The notes under the pieces were generated by a model that was given only the letters and a program-made list of their open reading frames with translations, was not told the origin of the DNA and did no database searches. A program made the position numbers and the translations under genes. DNA of 64,000 bases. It comes from Rutpela maculata (lineage: Eukaryota > Arthropoda > Insecta > Coleoptera > Cerambycidae). Positions 21,555-32,903 of this stretch are shown here, in pieces. The stretch covers positions 106,785,795 to 106,849,794 of the forward strand of contig OW386293.2 in assembly GCA_936432065.2 (NCBI GenBank). Reading direction: 5' to 3'. The first letter of the stretch is position 1. Every line of letters starts with the position of its first letter.

Positions 21555-23290
21555 CTAATCTATGTTGATGCATATAGTTCTTTTATATGAACATAATATA
21601 CTTTTTAAATTTGATATTGGATCTTTTTCTTTTTCTGAGATTTCTAATTCCTCCGTTTCTGATTCTGGTAGAATATATTTCGTTGCGAGTTCTTTGTGGT
21701 ATTCTTTTTCTTCATTCGCTTTCCTTCCCCAGTATGCTTGCTTCTTTTCTAGTTTGTTCATGATTCTCTCGATTATTGTTCTACACGTGTAGCATGGTCT
21801 CCCTATTTTCGGTTTGTTGCTGTTCAGTATTAGCTCTTTCTTCAGCAGAGGTGTTGGGTTCCTTCTTTGGACATGCCCCGCATTCTTCTATCCTTTTTGT
21901 AATTGTTTTCCCCCTAGTAGTGTTGATATTTTATGTCACTGTTTTCATCTTGTTGTTTGTTGTTTTTGCAAGTAGTTGGATCATGTCCTTTTCGGCTTTT
22001 CTCAAACTTCTTCTATTGGCTTTTGTGGTTGCCGCATTTTTAACTCCATATGTCACCGTTTACAGTATGATGGCTATGTACAGCCGTTTGGTCAGGCCCC
22101 TTGTTTTTCTCGATGAACGTTTTAATTGCCTTTGTGACTGTGTACCGTTTGAATTTTCTCCTTTAGAGTTTCTCTCTTTTCAGTTGATTCGCCAGATTAA
22201 TAAGTATATCAATTTGTTCGTTGTTCTTAGGGAGTAGTCGCCTATTTTATGTTCTTCTACGCTGGTCGGACTCTCTTTCTTGAAGTTAATTTTCGGTCCA
22301 GATGCACCTTCATATTTTCTAGGAAATTGGTGTTTCCCTTATGGTGCTTTGTATCACTTGGTCTAGGATCATGGTGAATAATCGGCGGGATAGGGGACAT
22401 CCTTGCTTGTCTCCCATGTTCTTCTGTTTGGTTTCCGTCATTTGTCAGAACCATTGTATGGCAGTGCTTTCGTGTAGGCAGGCCTTTATTATCTTGTTTA
22501 TTAGATGCGAGGTACTCCTTTGTTATATGGGGTGTTGACTATGGTCTCATGACCTCTGGAGATCTATAGCGACTATGTGTAGTCCTTTCTCTTCATTTTT
22601 CTTCCAGGATTCTTTTGGTGGTGTACATACCGTCGTCCGTTGATTTGCCTTTAACAAATGCTATCTGGTAGTCTGGTGGTCTTCCGACATACTTCTCTAT
22701 TTGCTCAAGCAGAAATTGTGTTAAATATTTGTATCCTACGCTGCAGTGTGTTATTCTTCTGTAACATTTATACACGGTGGCGAGTTGATCGTGTTCCATT
22801 CCGTAGTTAGGTGTGTGTTTTTATCCACACTCTGATTATGATTTCTAGGGTTTGCTCCTTTAGCCTTTCCGGTCCATAGTTTATTAACTCGTTGTTTATT
22901 TTGTCTACTCCAGGTGCGGTGTTTCTTCTAGCTCTGGCTATTATTTCAAGCAGTTGGTCCTTTGAATGTGGCTTGTCCAAGAGCCAGTGGTTCGTTTCTT
23001 TTATTGATTCTATTCGTTCTTTCGTTGCATTCCCTTCCTCCTCCATCTTCTTTGTCCGATGTTGCAGTGGTATGTTTCTTCTTTTGTGGGTATTATTGAT
23101 CCTTCTATATACTTTTTCAGATATCTGAAAGTTGCACTTAGTGTGTGTCCTGTTGGGAGGGTTTCTATGTTTTCAAAGAATACTCCATATTTTTCCTCGT
23201 CGTGGTTTCTCTCCGCGTCTCTTTTTTTCTTTCAATGCTTGTTTTACTTTTTCACTCATGTTCCACGTTGGGGGGGTGATTATCTGTAGC
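21555..23290 (-). mobile_element. APE-type LINE fragment related to 17440-19900
   Basis: Shares the segment around CACGTGTAGCATGGTCTCCC (21784-21850) with 17930-17990. The lysine-rich linker (MNKLEKKQAYWGRKANEEKE) corresponds to the linker of the other copy. RT pieces lie at 22593-23046. Boundaries are approximate and the frames are broken. Confidence 0.65.
22593..23046 (-). pseudogene. LINE RT N-terminal pieces
   Basis: Reverse strand. 23046-22807 gives LLDKPHSKDQLLEIIARARR followed by NTAPGVDKINNELINYG, the RT entry block (usually APG.D.I..EL...). 22799-22593 gives a worn RT2 region ending QIAFVKGKSTDDGMYTTKRI, equivalent to QAGFRKGRSTTDQ...RRI in intact families. A frameshift separates the two. 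The catalytic FADD block is missing. Confidence 0.7.
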
Positions 23291-24640
23291 CTGTTGTTTG
23301 TTGTTTTTTAGTTGTTCGTACTTTTTATTTCGTTCCTTTCTTGTCAGACTCATAAGTAACCTGTCCTTTTTTAACGTTTTTCTTGCCGCTAATTTTTTGG
23401 TAAAAAAGCAAGTCCACTTAAAAATACAGGGCAATGATCTTTCGGCAAATTGTTATAAAATGCACCGCGTACAAAATGAAACATTAATATAATGTACAAA
23501 TAATACTGAATACGATATAAACACAAACCGGAAAATTTAATAAACAGATTATTCCTGTTATTAGGTGTAAGCCTGTTATATAAATGTGTTGTATAACTCC
23601 ATAATCAATCGATTCATGTAAGTAACTCAATACAAGTACTAATAATGTCATAACTTTATTAAATATCTTTTGTTATCACCGTAATTTGATACTATCATCA
23701 AGGTACATACATAAGATATGGATTACTCTGTGAAAGGCAGAATACTATAAATAAATATTAATTCGGCATAATATATACCGACGACATTATAAATAATACT
23801 GAATGGCAACCGTCACTCTGTTATCATCAAATTGTTAAACTTTAATTAAATGAGTCGAGTTATAACTCATAACTTAATATAGGTGCTTTATGTTGAGCAA
23901 GTTACTTTCAAGTGTTTTAATAATTCATTATTCTATAAGCTCAAACTTCGTAGTTGTAAATCGACAATAATAATCTTGATTCTAACTTCAAGAAGTAAAA
24001 TTGACTTAAAAAAGTTTATGTGATATATTTACAACTTGCATATTTAAACGAGTTTAAAGCAACTAATCGAAATGACGTCTGCCATCATGCAAATATTACA
24101 TCTTTGCGAAATTAACAAAATTAAACAAAAATCAAAAACGTCGTCATACTGATGTTTTGTAAAGATAAAAAGATAAAAACCTAAAAATACAAAAATGTAG
24201 GTAGTTTACAAATTAGTGAAGCACATTTTCAAATATTCCTAAAAAATGATCACTACTACTTTCTTGTCTTAGTAAAGAACCTTGTTGATAAAGCAATTTT
24301 TTTTAGTTTCTTATGATACATGATCGAAATGAAAAAATATATCCACTTTCAGAAAGTACCAAAAACTACCCATTGCCATTAAGCAATAATAACATTAATC
24401 TTATATAATAGTTATAAAAATTTCAAAGTGACGTTATAATGTGCACAAATATGTTTAATTTTCTTTCTTTTAGCCAGATTCAATACACACTTTGTATTCG
24501 AGAAAATCGGTATCTATGAAGCTAAAAAAATAATAATGCGGTTGTGGTTGAAAAGTAGAAGAAACTAGTCTCATAGGCTTATTACCACGTCAAGGTAGTA
24601 GGCTTCAATAGGGTTGGTTCTTTATTTACTTTTTTATTTT
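23291..24640. other. AT-rich stretch without recognisable genes
   Basis: Very AT-rich, no frame over about 65 codons, and no repeat or RNA identified by eye. Confidence 0.5.
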
Positions 24641-24766
24641 AACCTCCCCACAATAAAATTGTGGGAGGTTACTACAATTAGTACAAAATCGAAAATTGAG
24701 ATAACATCAAATCTTTACGTTTTGAGGTCCCAGGAACCCAAAAAAGTTGTTTTTGAAAAATGTCTG

Positions 24767-24771
24767 TGTGT

Positions 24772-24811
<40 letters not shown>
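24767..24811 (+). repeat. (TG)n microsatellite
   Basis: About 20 TG repeats with a few interruptions, within repeat family AC. The intact copy has a shorter TG-rich run at the matching place (14923-14950). Confidence 0.9.
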
Positions 24812-24815
<4 letters not shown>

Positions 24816-25418
24816 CTGTTAGCACGATAGCGGCGAAGCCACTAAACGGATTTGGATGAAACTTTGCATGAGGGTTTCTTTAGTGCTCCAGAAGATCTGA
24901 AAAGGTTTTGGTTGAGATCGGATTACGTTTGTTGCTGTTTTGGCACAACAAGTTGTTTATTTTATGATTACTTACAATTTGTAATCGAACCATTGAAAAG
25001 CAGTAAAAATTCCGATTTCAACGATATATAACACTTGCACTCTTTAGCTTTGGTTTCCGTGAAAAAAATTAAAAACCAAATAACACGCTTCTTGTGTAAA
25101 ATATATTTTATAGTGGAACCACAGAATACAGTAACTGCACAGAGGCGAAGTCTTTGGCGGTTCCTTTCAGTTTTGATGGCTCGTTTTCTGTGACCTTGCG
25201 TACCAGTTACGTCTACACCACGGTGTATTAAATAGGTGGTCCGGCACTTTCCTATTATAATAATGGCTTCGTAAGTGCATGGTTTCTATTTACTTTAATA
25301 GATGGCGCGAGCAATACGGTCCTACAATTACCTGAGCATGTGCATCGCATAACTAACATAACCTCAAATTTTAAGGTGTTTTCGTTTATTCTCATATTTA
25401 ATGTTTGTAACCGAAATT

Positions 25419-25626
25419 TGAAACGTAGGTATAAATATTGTAGATGGACGGATTACGAGTGAATTAATAATACACCTACGTCACATTACGTCACAAATAA
25501 GAAAAATTCTTAGAAACTGGTGCAGATATCGACTTAACTATTGGAAACATCCAATTAAAGTTTGAAACGTAGATGGAAATATTGTAGATGGATGGAATAC
25601 GAGTGAATTAAAAATACACCTACGTT
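25419..25626 (+). repeat. direct repeat of about 64 bp, two copies
   Basis: GAAACGTAG...AAATATTGTAGATGGA ... TACGAGTGAATTAA...ATACACCTACGT at 25419-25482 recurs at 25563-25626 with a few changes. The unit starts ACGTAG and ends CTACGT, so each is weakly palindromic. Confidence 0.8.
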
Positions 25627-25735
25627 CTGATGATGTCGTAAAAGCATAAAATTCTTATAACAGGTGAACTGATGATGATATCAAAAAAATATTTCTACAA
25701 GACGAGTCACGAAATTTTTTTTTTTTTTAATTTCC

Positions 25736-26440
25736 AAGAAATATCAAATTTTCGGAGAAATGTCACTTTTCAGAAAAATGTCAGATTTTTAAAAAATGTC
25801 AAATTTTCAGGAAAACGTCAAATTTTCGGAGAAATGTCACTTTTCAGAAAAATGTCAAATTTTCGAAAAAATGTTGAATTTTCAGGGAAATGTCACTTTT
25901 CAGAAAAATGTCAAATTTTCAAAAAACGTCAAATTTTCGAAGAAATGTCACATTTCGGAAAAATGCCAAATGTTTGAAAATTGCCAAATTTTCGGAGTAG
26001 TCATTTCAGAAAAATGTCAAATTTTCGAAAAAATGTCAAATTTTCGGAGAAATGTCACTTTTCAGAAAAATGTCAAATTTTCGAAAAAATGTTAAATTTT
26101 CAGGGAAATGTCACTTTTTAGAATTATGTCAAATTTTCAAAAAAAATGTCAAATTTTCGAAAAAACGTCAAATTTTCGAAGAAATGTCACCTTTCAGAAA
26201 AATACCAAATGTTTGAAAATTGTCAAATTTTCGGAGTAATGTCATTTCAGGAAAATGTCAAATTTTCGAAAAATGTCAAATTTTCAGAGAAATGTCACTT
26301 TTCAGAAAAATGTCAAAAATTCAGGAAAATGTTAAATTTTCGAAAAAACGTCAAATTTTCGAAGAAATGTCAACTTTCAGAAAAACGTCAAATTGTCAAA
26401 TTTTCGGAGTAATGTCACTTCAGAAAAATGTCAAATTTTA
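25736..26440 (+). repeat. minisatellite, about 20-bp units
   Basis: About 35 units of the type AAATGTCAAATTTTCGRARA, alternating with a variant GAAATGTCACTTTTCAGA. Because the unit lacks stop codons in several registers, overlapping frames stay open (for example 25672-25977, 25796-26095, 26146-26412), giving (K/R)(M/C)(S/Q)(N/I)F-type repeat peptides. I regard these frames as by-products of the satellite, not genes. Confidence 0.9.
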
Positions 26441-27071
26441 TTAAATGGACTCAAAGGAAAATTCCCAAAAAATACTACGGGTCCATTTGTGGTATAAGTT
26501 CTCTGCTAGTGTGTTAAAGCGTGCAGACTGTATGCTGAGTATTTTTGACGTGTCAGGTGTATCGAGAGATTACAAGTTTTTTCGACGTTTATAAAGCCCA
26601 CGGATGGTGTGAGAGTCCATCCTGAACCGCTTACAAGCTCTACAAGTGTAAGCAATCCCACCGGAACGCTTTCGGTGAGTTTTTTCCAATAAAACTTTAA
26701 AAGTGACAGTGACATATTTTAAAAACTATTTCCGCTGCTTCCGGCATACCGCCGGAAATTCTTCCGGCATCATAACCTAAAAATAGTACTACATAACCTA
26801 AAAACAATTTAAGACATTGGTACCAACCTAAACATTTTTCAAAAACCAAATTCCCCAGAGAAACATTGGAACCAAAAATTTGACAGCTATCACTTCCCCG
26901 ACCGATTTAGTGAAAAATTGGTCGAGGCCAAAAGATAAAACAAAATATACCAACTCAAACTTAAACGATCCACCATGAACACTACCCTGGCTACATCTGG
27001 CAGGGAAGCTGTCAACCAAGAGTTATATGGTTTTTTCCAAAGATGGCCATCCCTGCCATCCATCCCATTAC

Positions 27072-27400
27072 CAGCGAACAGGTTTTTTCGTTTAGTTGTT
27101 TCCCGTATCAATAATCAAAATTATTAAGTGCTCTTGCCTACGAAAGTTTTTATAGAATTGTGTTTATTTTCATATTAATTTTAGGTCCATGTGGACACAT
27201 TATAATTTTAACCTAGTCTTTAAGCCTGCCTACAGAAGACAGGAGCTACTTTTCTATTTTTCTCCAAGCCAAACCGGACCTACCCCGTCCAGCTTCACAC
27301 TCGCCACGGCGGTGTTCACCGTGGTTGTCTGGCTGGCCCCGGGCTAGGATCCGATGAAGCATATATTTGTATTAAAAACATTGAATAAAATATTAATGTT
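27072..27400 (+). mobile_element. SINE Sx, 5'-truncated copy
   Basis: Begins within the unit at CAGCGAACAGGTTTTTTCG. It shares TTTCCCGTATCAA, TAGGTCCATGTGGA, GCCAAACCGGACCTACCCCG, CACCGTGGTTGTCTGGCTGG and GGATCCGATGAAGCATA with copies at 30569-30945 and 36555-36921. Non-coding and pol III-type. Confidence 0.75.
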
Positions 27401-27575
27401 GTGCAGACTATAAATTTAACACTCAAGTTCTTAGGTCCAAATCCCACCGAACGCAAGACTTTTTTTCCCGTTGTAATACGAAAAAATATTTCAACTTAAT
27501 AAATATAATTAAATGAGGTCGTTCATATTGTTTAGTGCTCTTTTCGGCTTCAAAGAATCACCGGGTGGGGAGGTT

Positions 27576-28389
27576 CCAGCCGCTTCCAGTAGCTGCCGAT
27601 TTTTTTATTTCCTTTTATATTTTTTGTGTTTTTTTTTACATTTTCCGCACTTAAAATACATGTTATTCCAAGCAGAATAAAAAATTGTATTGCTGTACAA
27701 TTGAAATTGCTGCGTGGCTCGAAGTGTTTCCATTTTCCATCACTGTGTGACTGATCAAATGTATATTTTAGATTTTACCGAGGCATTTCAATACTTTAGT
27801 GATGTCTCGAGGTTAGCTGTCCAGTAGAAAAATATCGCTTTGAACTAAAAATATAGTGCAGAATAGCTTACCCAGGAGTTAGAAGAACAACGCGTAGAAT
27901 TAAAACAGTTATTTTGGATTAAATTAAATGCAAATGGTCTCGTGTATAAAAGCCTCAGAGAACCTGAATCAGTTTTGGTGAGGATGTGCGCCTAACAAGC
28001 AACCGCTTCAAATGGCGTGTTGTTGTCAGACGTGTTATACAGTGAGCGGGGTGAATTAGAAAAAATTAATGAAACACACACAGTACGTATGGGAAGAAGA
28101 AGGATATGAAGAAAAAGAAGAAGAAAAGAAGTATATATAAGAATATATGATGAGCAAGGAATGAAAGACAGGAACAATGCAAAAATAAAACAGCAAATAA
28201 ACAAATCCATAATAATACCAAAATTATTCTAACGAAAATAGAGAAACTTTTGAGTCAAACCTCCCTGCCTTGCACTTTAAATGAAAATGATATCAACGCA
28301 ATGTACACCGATTCTGTTATTATAGAAGAGGTGCATATTGTAAAATAATGTACTAAAACTACGTTGTCTTTTAGATAAATAGATCCATA
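27576..28389. other. no recognisable feature
   Basis: AT-rich with a purine-rich tract (28080-28140). No gene identified. Confidence 0.45.
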
Positions 28390-29170
28390 GAAGCAGATAT
28401 TTTTCTAGAAAACCTAAAATTGTCTTTCCAATACCTAAAAGGAGTAATCCCACCAGTTTAGATAACTACAGACACATGTTCCTCCTAAGTATTATCTCTA
28501 AACTTCCTGAGAGGATGGTATACAACAGAATATCTAATTATACCTAATAAAATAGAATACTAACAATCTCGCACAAGAGCGGATTTAGCTTTCTGTCATG
28601 GGGGGGGGGGTAAACTCCCGGATGAGTACGATTTTGTAATAAATGCAGCATTAAAATTAAGCAATAAATAATTTTTTTTTATATTATTGTAATTCATGAG
28701 GGGGGGAGGTAATTACCCCCATTACCCCCCCCCACCCCGGAAATCCGCTCTTGATCTCGTAGCACGGATTTAGGTGGAACAAATAGATTGAATAGGTTTG
28801 CTATTATCAGCACTTTGTTTTTCAAGGCTTGGAAGAGAGTAAGTGTGTTATTTCACTGCTGTTTGATCTTTCAGAAGCATTTGATACTGTCCATAAATAA
28901 ATATTAAACAGTACATTATAGTGTCGACGTTAGAGCTAACATTCTACTGTGGATAATCTCGTATATGGAAATTAGATCATTAAAGGTAGACAAAAGTCTG
29001 ATATATTTGATGTTGTAGTTGGAGTGCCTCAGGGTTTAAAGTTAGGCCTATTACTGTTAAGACCCATATATAGATGATTTACTCAGCCACATACAACATG
29101 GCCGAATATAAATGTTTGCGGATCAAATAATTACAGTGCCCGCTGATACTGCTTAGGAACTTCACGATAG
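28390..29170 (+). pseudogene. LINE RT relic, interrupted by a hAT-like MITE
   Basis: Left of the MITE: KIVFPIPKRSNPTSLDNYRH (28420-28480) and LSIISKLPERMVYNRIS. Right of it: VISLLFDLSEAFDTVHK (about 28855-28900, the catalytic aspartate block), then VVVGVPQGLKLGLLLL (about 29010-29060). Stops and frame changes throughout. It is an APE-type LINE RT. Confidence 0.75.
28574..28753. mobile_element. hAT-like MITE with 8-bp target duplication
   Basis: A 180-bp element. The ends CAAGAGCGGATTT (28574) and its inverse AAATCCGCTCTTG (to 28753) are exact TIRs. Flanking 8-mers ATCTCGCA (28566-28573) and ATCTCGTA (28754-28761) differ at one base. An internal G(11) run opposes a C-rich run. Eight-base duplications with CA(A/G)-type ends fit hAT. 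Confidence 0.8.
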
Positions 29171-29439
29171 GTACACGGTGTTAAAGAAATATACTGATTT
29201 GAAATGAAAAACAAAACAGTGCTTAAATTTTCACCTCCTCCTCCTTCACCTCACCTTTGCGGGAAAATTTTATGGTTAATGATTATACTATATTATCTGA
29301 TTAATATCTCTTAATACTCTCACGCGGGGTAGAGCCTACGAGTGTGAAAGAGTATTTATTTGCCTCAAAAGAATCATCAGGTTAATTTTCTATTTAAAAA
29401 TAAATTAAAGTTAAAATGAAAATTTAAGTTGAAAGAATA
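29171..29439. other. no recognisable feature
   Basis: Short AT-rich spacer with a CTCCTCCTCC tract. Confidence 0.35.
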
Positions 29440-30216
29440 CACAGGTACACAAAAAAAGTGGTCTGTTTCTGGGACTCATTTGGATGACTCCTATGTATTT
29501 CGACGTGCTGAACACGAATCAAATGTCAGTTTAGCTCCATCACCCACCTATTTTTAGTAAATCGCGAAAATAACCTAAAGAATCTCATAAGAAACCGAAT
29601 TAAAAATTTCATAAAAAGAATCAGTGGGTGATGGAAGCTAATAGCACACGATGTCCGCCCGTCGTCTGTTTTATGTCCATTTGATATACTGACGTCCGTG
29701 GACATAAATTAGGCGTCTGTTATCGGTGAATGTCAAATTTATGTACGGGAAGTATGTACATTTTATGTCCATATAGGGACAGGTGATGGACGTCCATGTC
29801 GTGTCCGTTGATTTAGATATTATATTTTTTTAATAAATAATAATATCTCCACACCACTTTCTCTCCAACACGTTTCCGAGATATGTATACATAGCAGCGA
29901 ATACCACACTGAACGTCCAACATATGTGCCGCAACGGACGTCCTCTGGATGACCAATTTATGTTCGGCAAGTACACACATTTTAGGTCCCTATAGGGACA
30001 GCAGCAGGATGTCTATTTAATATAAAAACAAAAAACTTTAAAAAACTGGTTTTTAAAAAAAATGTGTGTTTAAAATGTACGCAATCCATGTCACCTCAAT
30101 GACCCTCTTAAGTCTAGTAGATCTAGATTTGTCTGAGTAAAGGAGACAGGTCCCTACAGTTTATAGTGGAATCCGAACCACTTCTTGGGGAAAATTTCCA
30201 ATGAAACATTTTTTCG

Positions 30217-30296
30217 CTATGTGGGGGTCGAACCCACATACCGCTAGGTATGCTCAGAGTGCAAGCTAGACGCGCCAATCCACTGAGCTACCGATT
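30217..30296 (-). other. tRNA-like sequence (pol III A and B boxes)
   Basis: Reverse strand: TAGCTCAGTGGATTGG (A-box-like), a CATACC-TAGC-GGTATG arm, and a T-arm TGTGGG-TTCGACC-CCCACA containing the B box. The acceptor ends do not pair and the D and anticodon stems are poor. I read it as a SINE head or tRNA-derived relic, not a working tRNA. Confidence 0.6.
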
Positions 30297-30534
30297 TGAT
30301 AATGTTTTTGTTTATATTTGACCGTTATTTATGTAAAATTTGTAGTTTATTTTTTATAGTAATTTGTCATTTGTCCTTAATAATTTAATTTTAACCTTTT
30401 TTGTAAATTATTAATGATATTATTCGATACTAAACATTTATTAAAGATTCAAATTCTTTCTACATTTTGAAATAAATAGCCATATTAGCCTACTTCCAAC
30501 TATACAGTCTTTAAGTAAGTGCTAGTATACAAGG

Positions 30535-30990
30535 TTAGTGGCCGAGTGAGTTAAAGCGTTGACTTACCGGCGATCAGACCGCAAGGTCGTCATTTGTTCC
30601 AACGGGGTTTTTCGTTTAATTGTGTTTCCCGTATCAACAACCAAAATGCATTAAGTGCGTGTTACGCCCAGCACGTTTACTTATTTAGTGTAATATTAAT
30701 TAGTTTAGGTCCATGTGGATACGTATTATTACTTTTAATTTAGTTTTAAGTCTTCCTAAGGCAGGCAGGAGCTCTAACCACAAACCATTGTCGTTAAGTC
30801 AAACCGGACTTGCCCCGCCCAACCTTACACCCGCCACGGCGCTGCGCACCGTGGTTGTCTGGCTGGCTCCGGACCAGGTTCCGGCGAGACACATTACATG
30901 TACACCTAATTATTAATAAATTCTTTTTGTTGTTGTTGTTGTTTTGTTGACTTACCAATCATGAGATCGGTAGTTCGATCCCTATTCATC
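30535..30990 (+). other. tRNA-like sequence split by a SINE
   Basis: AGTGGCCGAGTGAGTTAAAG (A-box-like) up to 30568 and, after the SINE, AATCATGAGATCGGTAGTTC followed by GATCCC (B-box-like, to about 30990). If the SINE and one copy of GTTGACTTACC are removed, the halves form a continuous class-II-like tRNA-derived unit. Confidence 0.5.
30569..30945 (+). mobile_element. SINE Sx, full-length copy with (TTG)n tail
   Basis: Starts GGCGATCAGACCGCAAGGTC, ends with (TTG)n at 30925-30945. It is flanked by an exact 11-bp repeat GTTGACTTACC (30558-30568 and 30946-30956). Other copies are at 27072-27400 and 36555-36921. No frame is conserved, so it is a SINE mobilised by a LINE. Confidence 0.75.
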
Positions 30991-31267
30991 CAGTTTTTTT
31001 CGTTAAAATAATTGGGATGAACAAATATTGTTCAAGGTTGTGACATTTGGACGTCCGTGGGCTGCCCGTCGGATGTACTTTGAATCAAAAACGAACGTCC
31101 ATCGGATGACCTGTATGTTCGTCGAGGACGTCTTTCAGATATTCATAGAACAATGTTGTGCTATTAGGGGAGCTAAAAGGACCCAATTAGTGTTCTGCAT
31201 GTCGAAATACATAGAGGCTACTCAGTGGAGTCCCAGAATCAGGCCACTTTTTATGTGTGTGCCTGTG

Positions 31268-32018
31268 ATATATCTATCAAATGAGGGATATTGATTGTAG
31301 TATGTTCCAGTCAATTTTCCCATTTAGTAACTGCTAGAATTTTAGGTACTGCCTTCATTATTTTCACACATGTTATTGTGCTTTTGAGCATATTGGTACC
31401 ATCTCCCGCCAAATAGATATTAATAGAGTATAACTGGTTGCATAATAGCGCTACCTGACGTTTCACGTCGGCCATTAAATGCGTTTTGATACAGGCCAAT
31501 GGCCAGTATTGTTGATTAAACCTTCTTTTGGTGGGTAGATTTATGAGAGCACGGCTTTCGGAGGATATTATGATAATATTTGTGGATATAAACGAAGTTA
31601 GGAAAATCTATTCTAGTTGTGGGATATACCGTAAAGTGGAAATTCTGAATGTACCGTCGAAAGTGAAAATAACTTGATTTTTGATAGGGGGACATTTTAT
31701 TTATTAAGATTGAGTCGTCTAAATACGAGTTTTAGCAATATTATAAGTTTTGCTCAATTTATGGGATTTGATATTCATCACGACAAGATTCGTCGTATTT
31801 TCGTTTGGTTTTGAGTATCGTTTTGGAAAATACAGCTACGGATATGTCCGGATTAAATCAATTTTCTAAAGCACGTGGCGTTGCGTCGTTTGAATGCAAG
31901 ACTTTGGAGTGCCATTTTCACGGCAAAGGACCTCAGCCCACATTACATCTCAGGTACGTCTCTGAAAACCCACTTAAGGTTGAAATAGATTTGTAATTTA
32001 GGTTATTTATTTTATTGC
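31268..32018. other. no recognised gene; a 63-codon frame at 31805-31996
   Basis: The small frame (SGLNQFSKARGVASFECKTL ... ECHFHGKGPQPTLHLRY) matches nothing I recognise. A GTACGT donor-like site (31953) and a TTATTGCAG acceptor-like site (32014-32022) lie within and after it, so an exon cannot be excluded. Evidence is weak. Confidence 0.2.
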
Positions 32019-32019
32019 A

Positions 32020-32057
32020 GGGCTGTTTGTTTGTTTGTTTGTTTGTTTGTTTGTTGG
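32020..32057 (+). repeat. (TTTG)n microsatellite
   Basis: About nine TTTG units, the last ones imperfect. Confidence 0.9.
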
Positions 32058-32209
32058 TTACTTGTTTGTTGGTGTGTCTACTCGTTTAGTTGTTGTCTGG
32101 TTGTTAAAGCTATTTGTTAAGTTACGAGCATGGAGATGCGTTTGGTGGTTTATGGTTATTTGGAGTTGCTACTTTACGATTTTACTTGGACCTTCTACGA
32201 CACGTTATA

Positions 32210-32903
32210 CAGGGTGTCCCGAAACTCCCGCCTTTCCCTTTAGGTGCTAATTCTCCATGCAAAAATAGTAAGAAAAGTTTCTATAAACATGTGTCCGGAA
32301 ATGCTTCCTAAGGGAGCTACGGCCCTCTAAGGATGGCACAAAAATAGGTGTACTAATTATCTCGGAAATGATTTGGGACAACTTTATGAAACTTGGTTAA
32401 CTTTTTTCGATTAATAAAAGTTATTGTTTGACGCCTACTTTAAAGAATAAATAATGCGCATTTAGCAAACGAATACGCAATATTTCGTTTAGACCGCTAT
32501 TACTCGAAAACGGCTTGCCATATGGCTAATTGTAAAGAGGCCTTTTTTATGCAGAATTGACCAGGGAATCATAATCAGGGATTAAAGTACTAAACATGTC
32601 AAATGGAAAATTAATATGTATAAACAAAGAACACCGACCTCTCGTTTCTCCGCCCCTGGATAAAATTTTGGCTAATACTGTAAAACAATAACCTTTAATA
32701 ATCAAAAAAAACGTAACTTTCATAAAGTTGTCCCAAATCATTTCCGAGATAATTAGTAAAAACACCTATTTTTGCGCCATCCTTAGAGGGCCGTAGCTCC
32801 CTTAGGAAGCATTTCCGGACACATGTTTATAGGAACTTTTCTTACTATTTTTGCATGGAGAATTAGCACCTAAAGGGGAAGGCGGGAGTTTCGGGACACC
32901 CTG
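32210..32903. mobile_element. mariner-like MITE with about 215-bp TIRs
   Basis: The ends CAGGGTGTCCCGAAACTCCC and its inverse (to 32903) are each followed outward by TATA, consistent with TA target duplication. The inverted arms run 32210-32425 and 32690-32903 and are about 95% alike by eye. The interior is non-coding. CAGGGTGTCC ends are typical of mariner-like MITEs. Confidence 0.85.

Larger units (their letters stand above)
24641..27575 (+). mobile_element. TIR repeat family AC, copy with two insertions
   Basis: Left end AACCTCCCCACAATAAAATT, right end GGGTGGGGAGGTT. Segments 24641-25080, 26690-26955 and about 27480-27575 match, in order, the intact copy at 14804-15700. The gaps are filled by a roughly 1.6-kb block with a minisatellite (25081-26690) and a roughly 0.5-kb block with a SINE piece (26956-27480). 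The first 30 bases are themselves a near-perfect palindrome. Confidence 0.7.
29440..31267. mobile_element. CACAGG-ended TIR element (1.8 kb)
   Basis: The ends CACAGGTACACAAAAAAAGT (29440) and the inverse of CACAGGCACACACATAAAAA (to 31267) pair for about 80 bp and share TATGTATTTCGAC. A 3-bp ATA flanks both sides. The ends match those of the 57928-62040 element, so they are one family. The interior has several ACGTCC-rich stretches (29680-30020, 31050-31130), a tRNA-like block and a SINE. No transposase is present, so it is non-autonomous. Confidence 0.65.

Noticed and set aside
25736..26440. CRISPR-like array
   Set aside because: Units are contiguous and about 20 bp with no unique spacers, in a eukaryotic context.
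25672..26444. Repeat-protein genes (FRKMSNF-type peptides)
   Set aside because: Explained by a stop-free minisatellite unit; several overlapping frames are equally open.
30217..30296. Functional tRNA gene on the reverse strand
   Set aside because: The T-arm is good, but acceptor, D and anticodon stems do not pair. More likely a SINE head.
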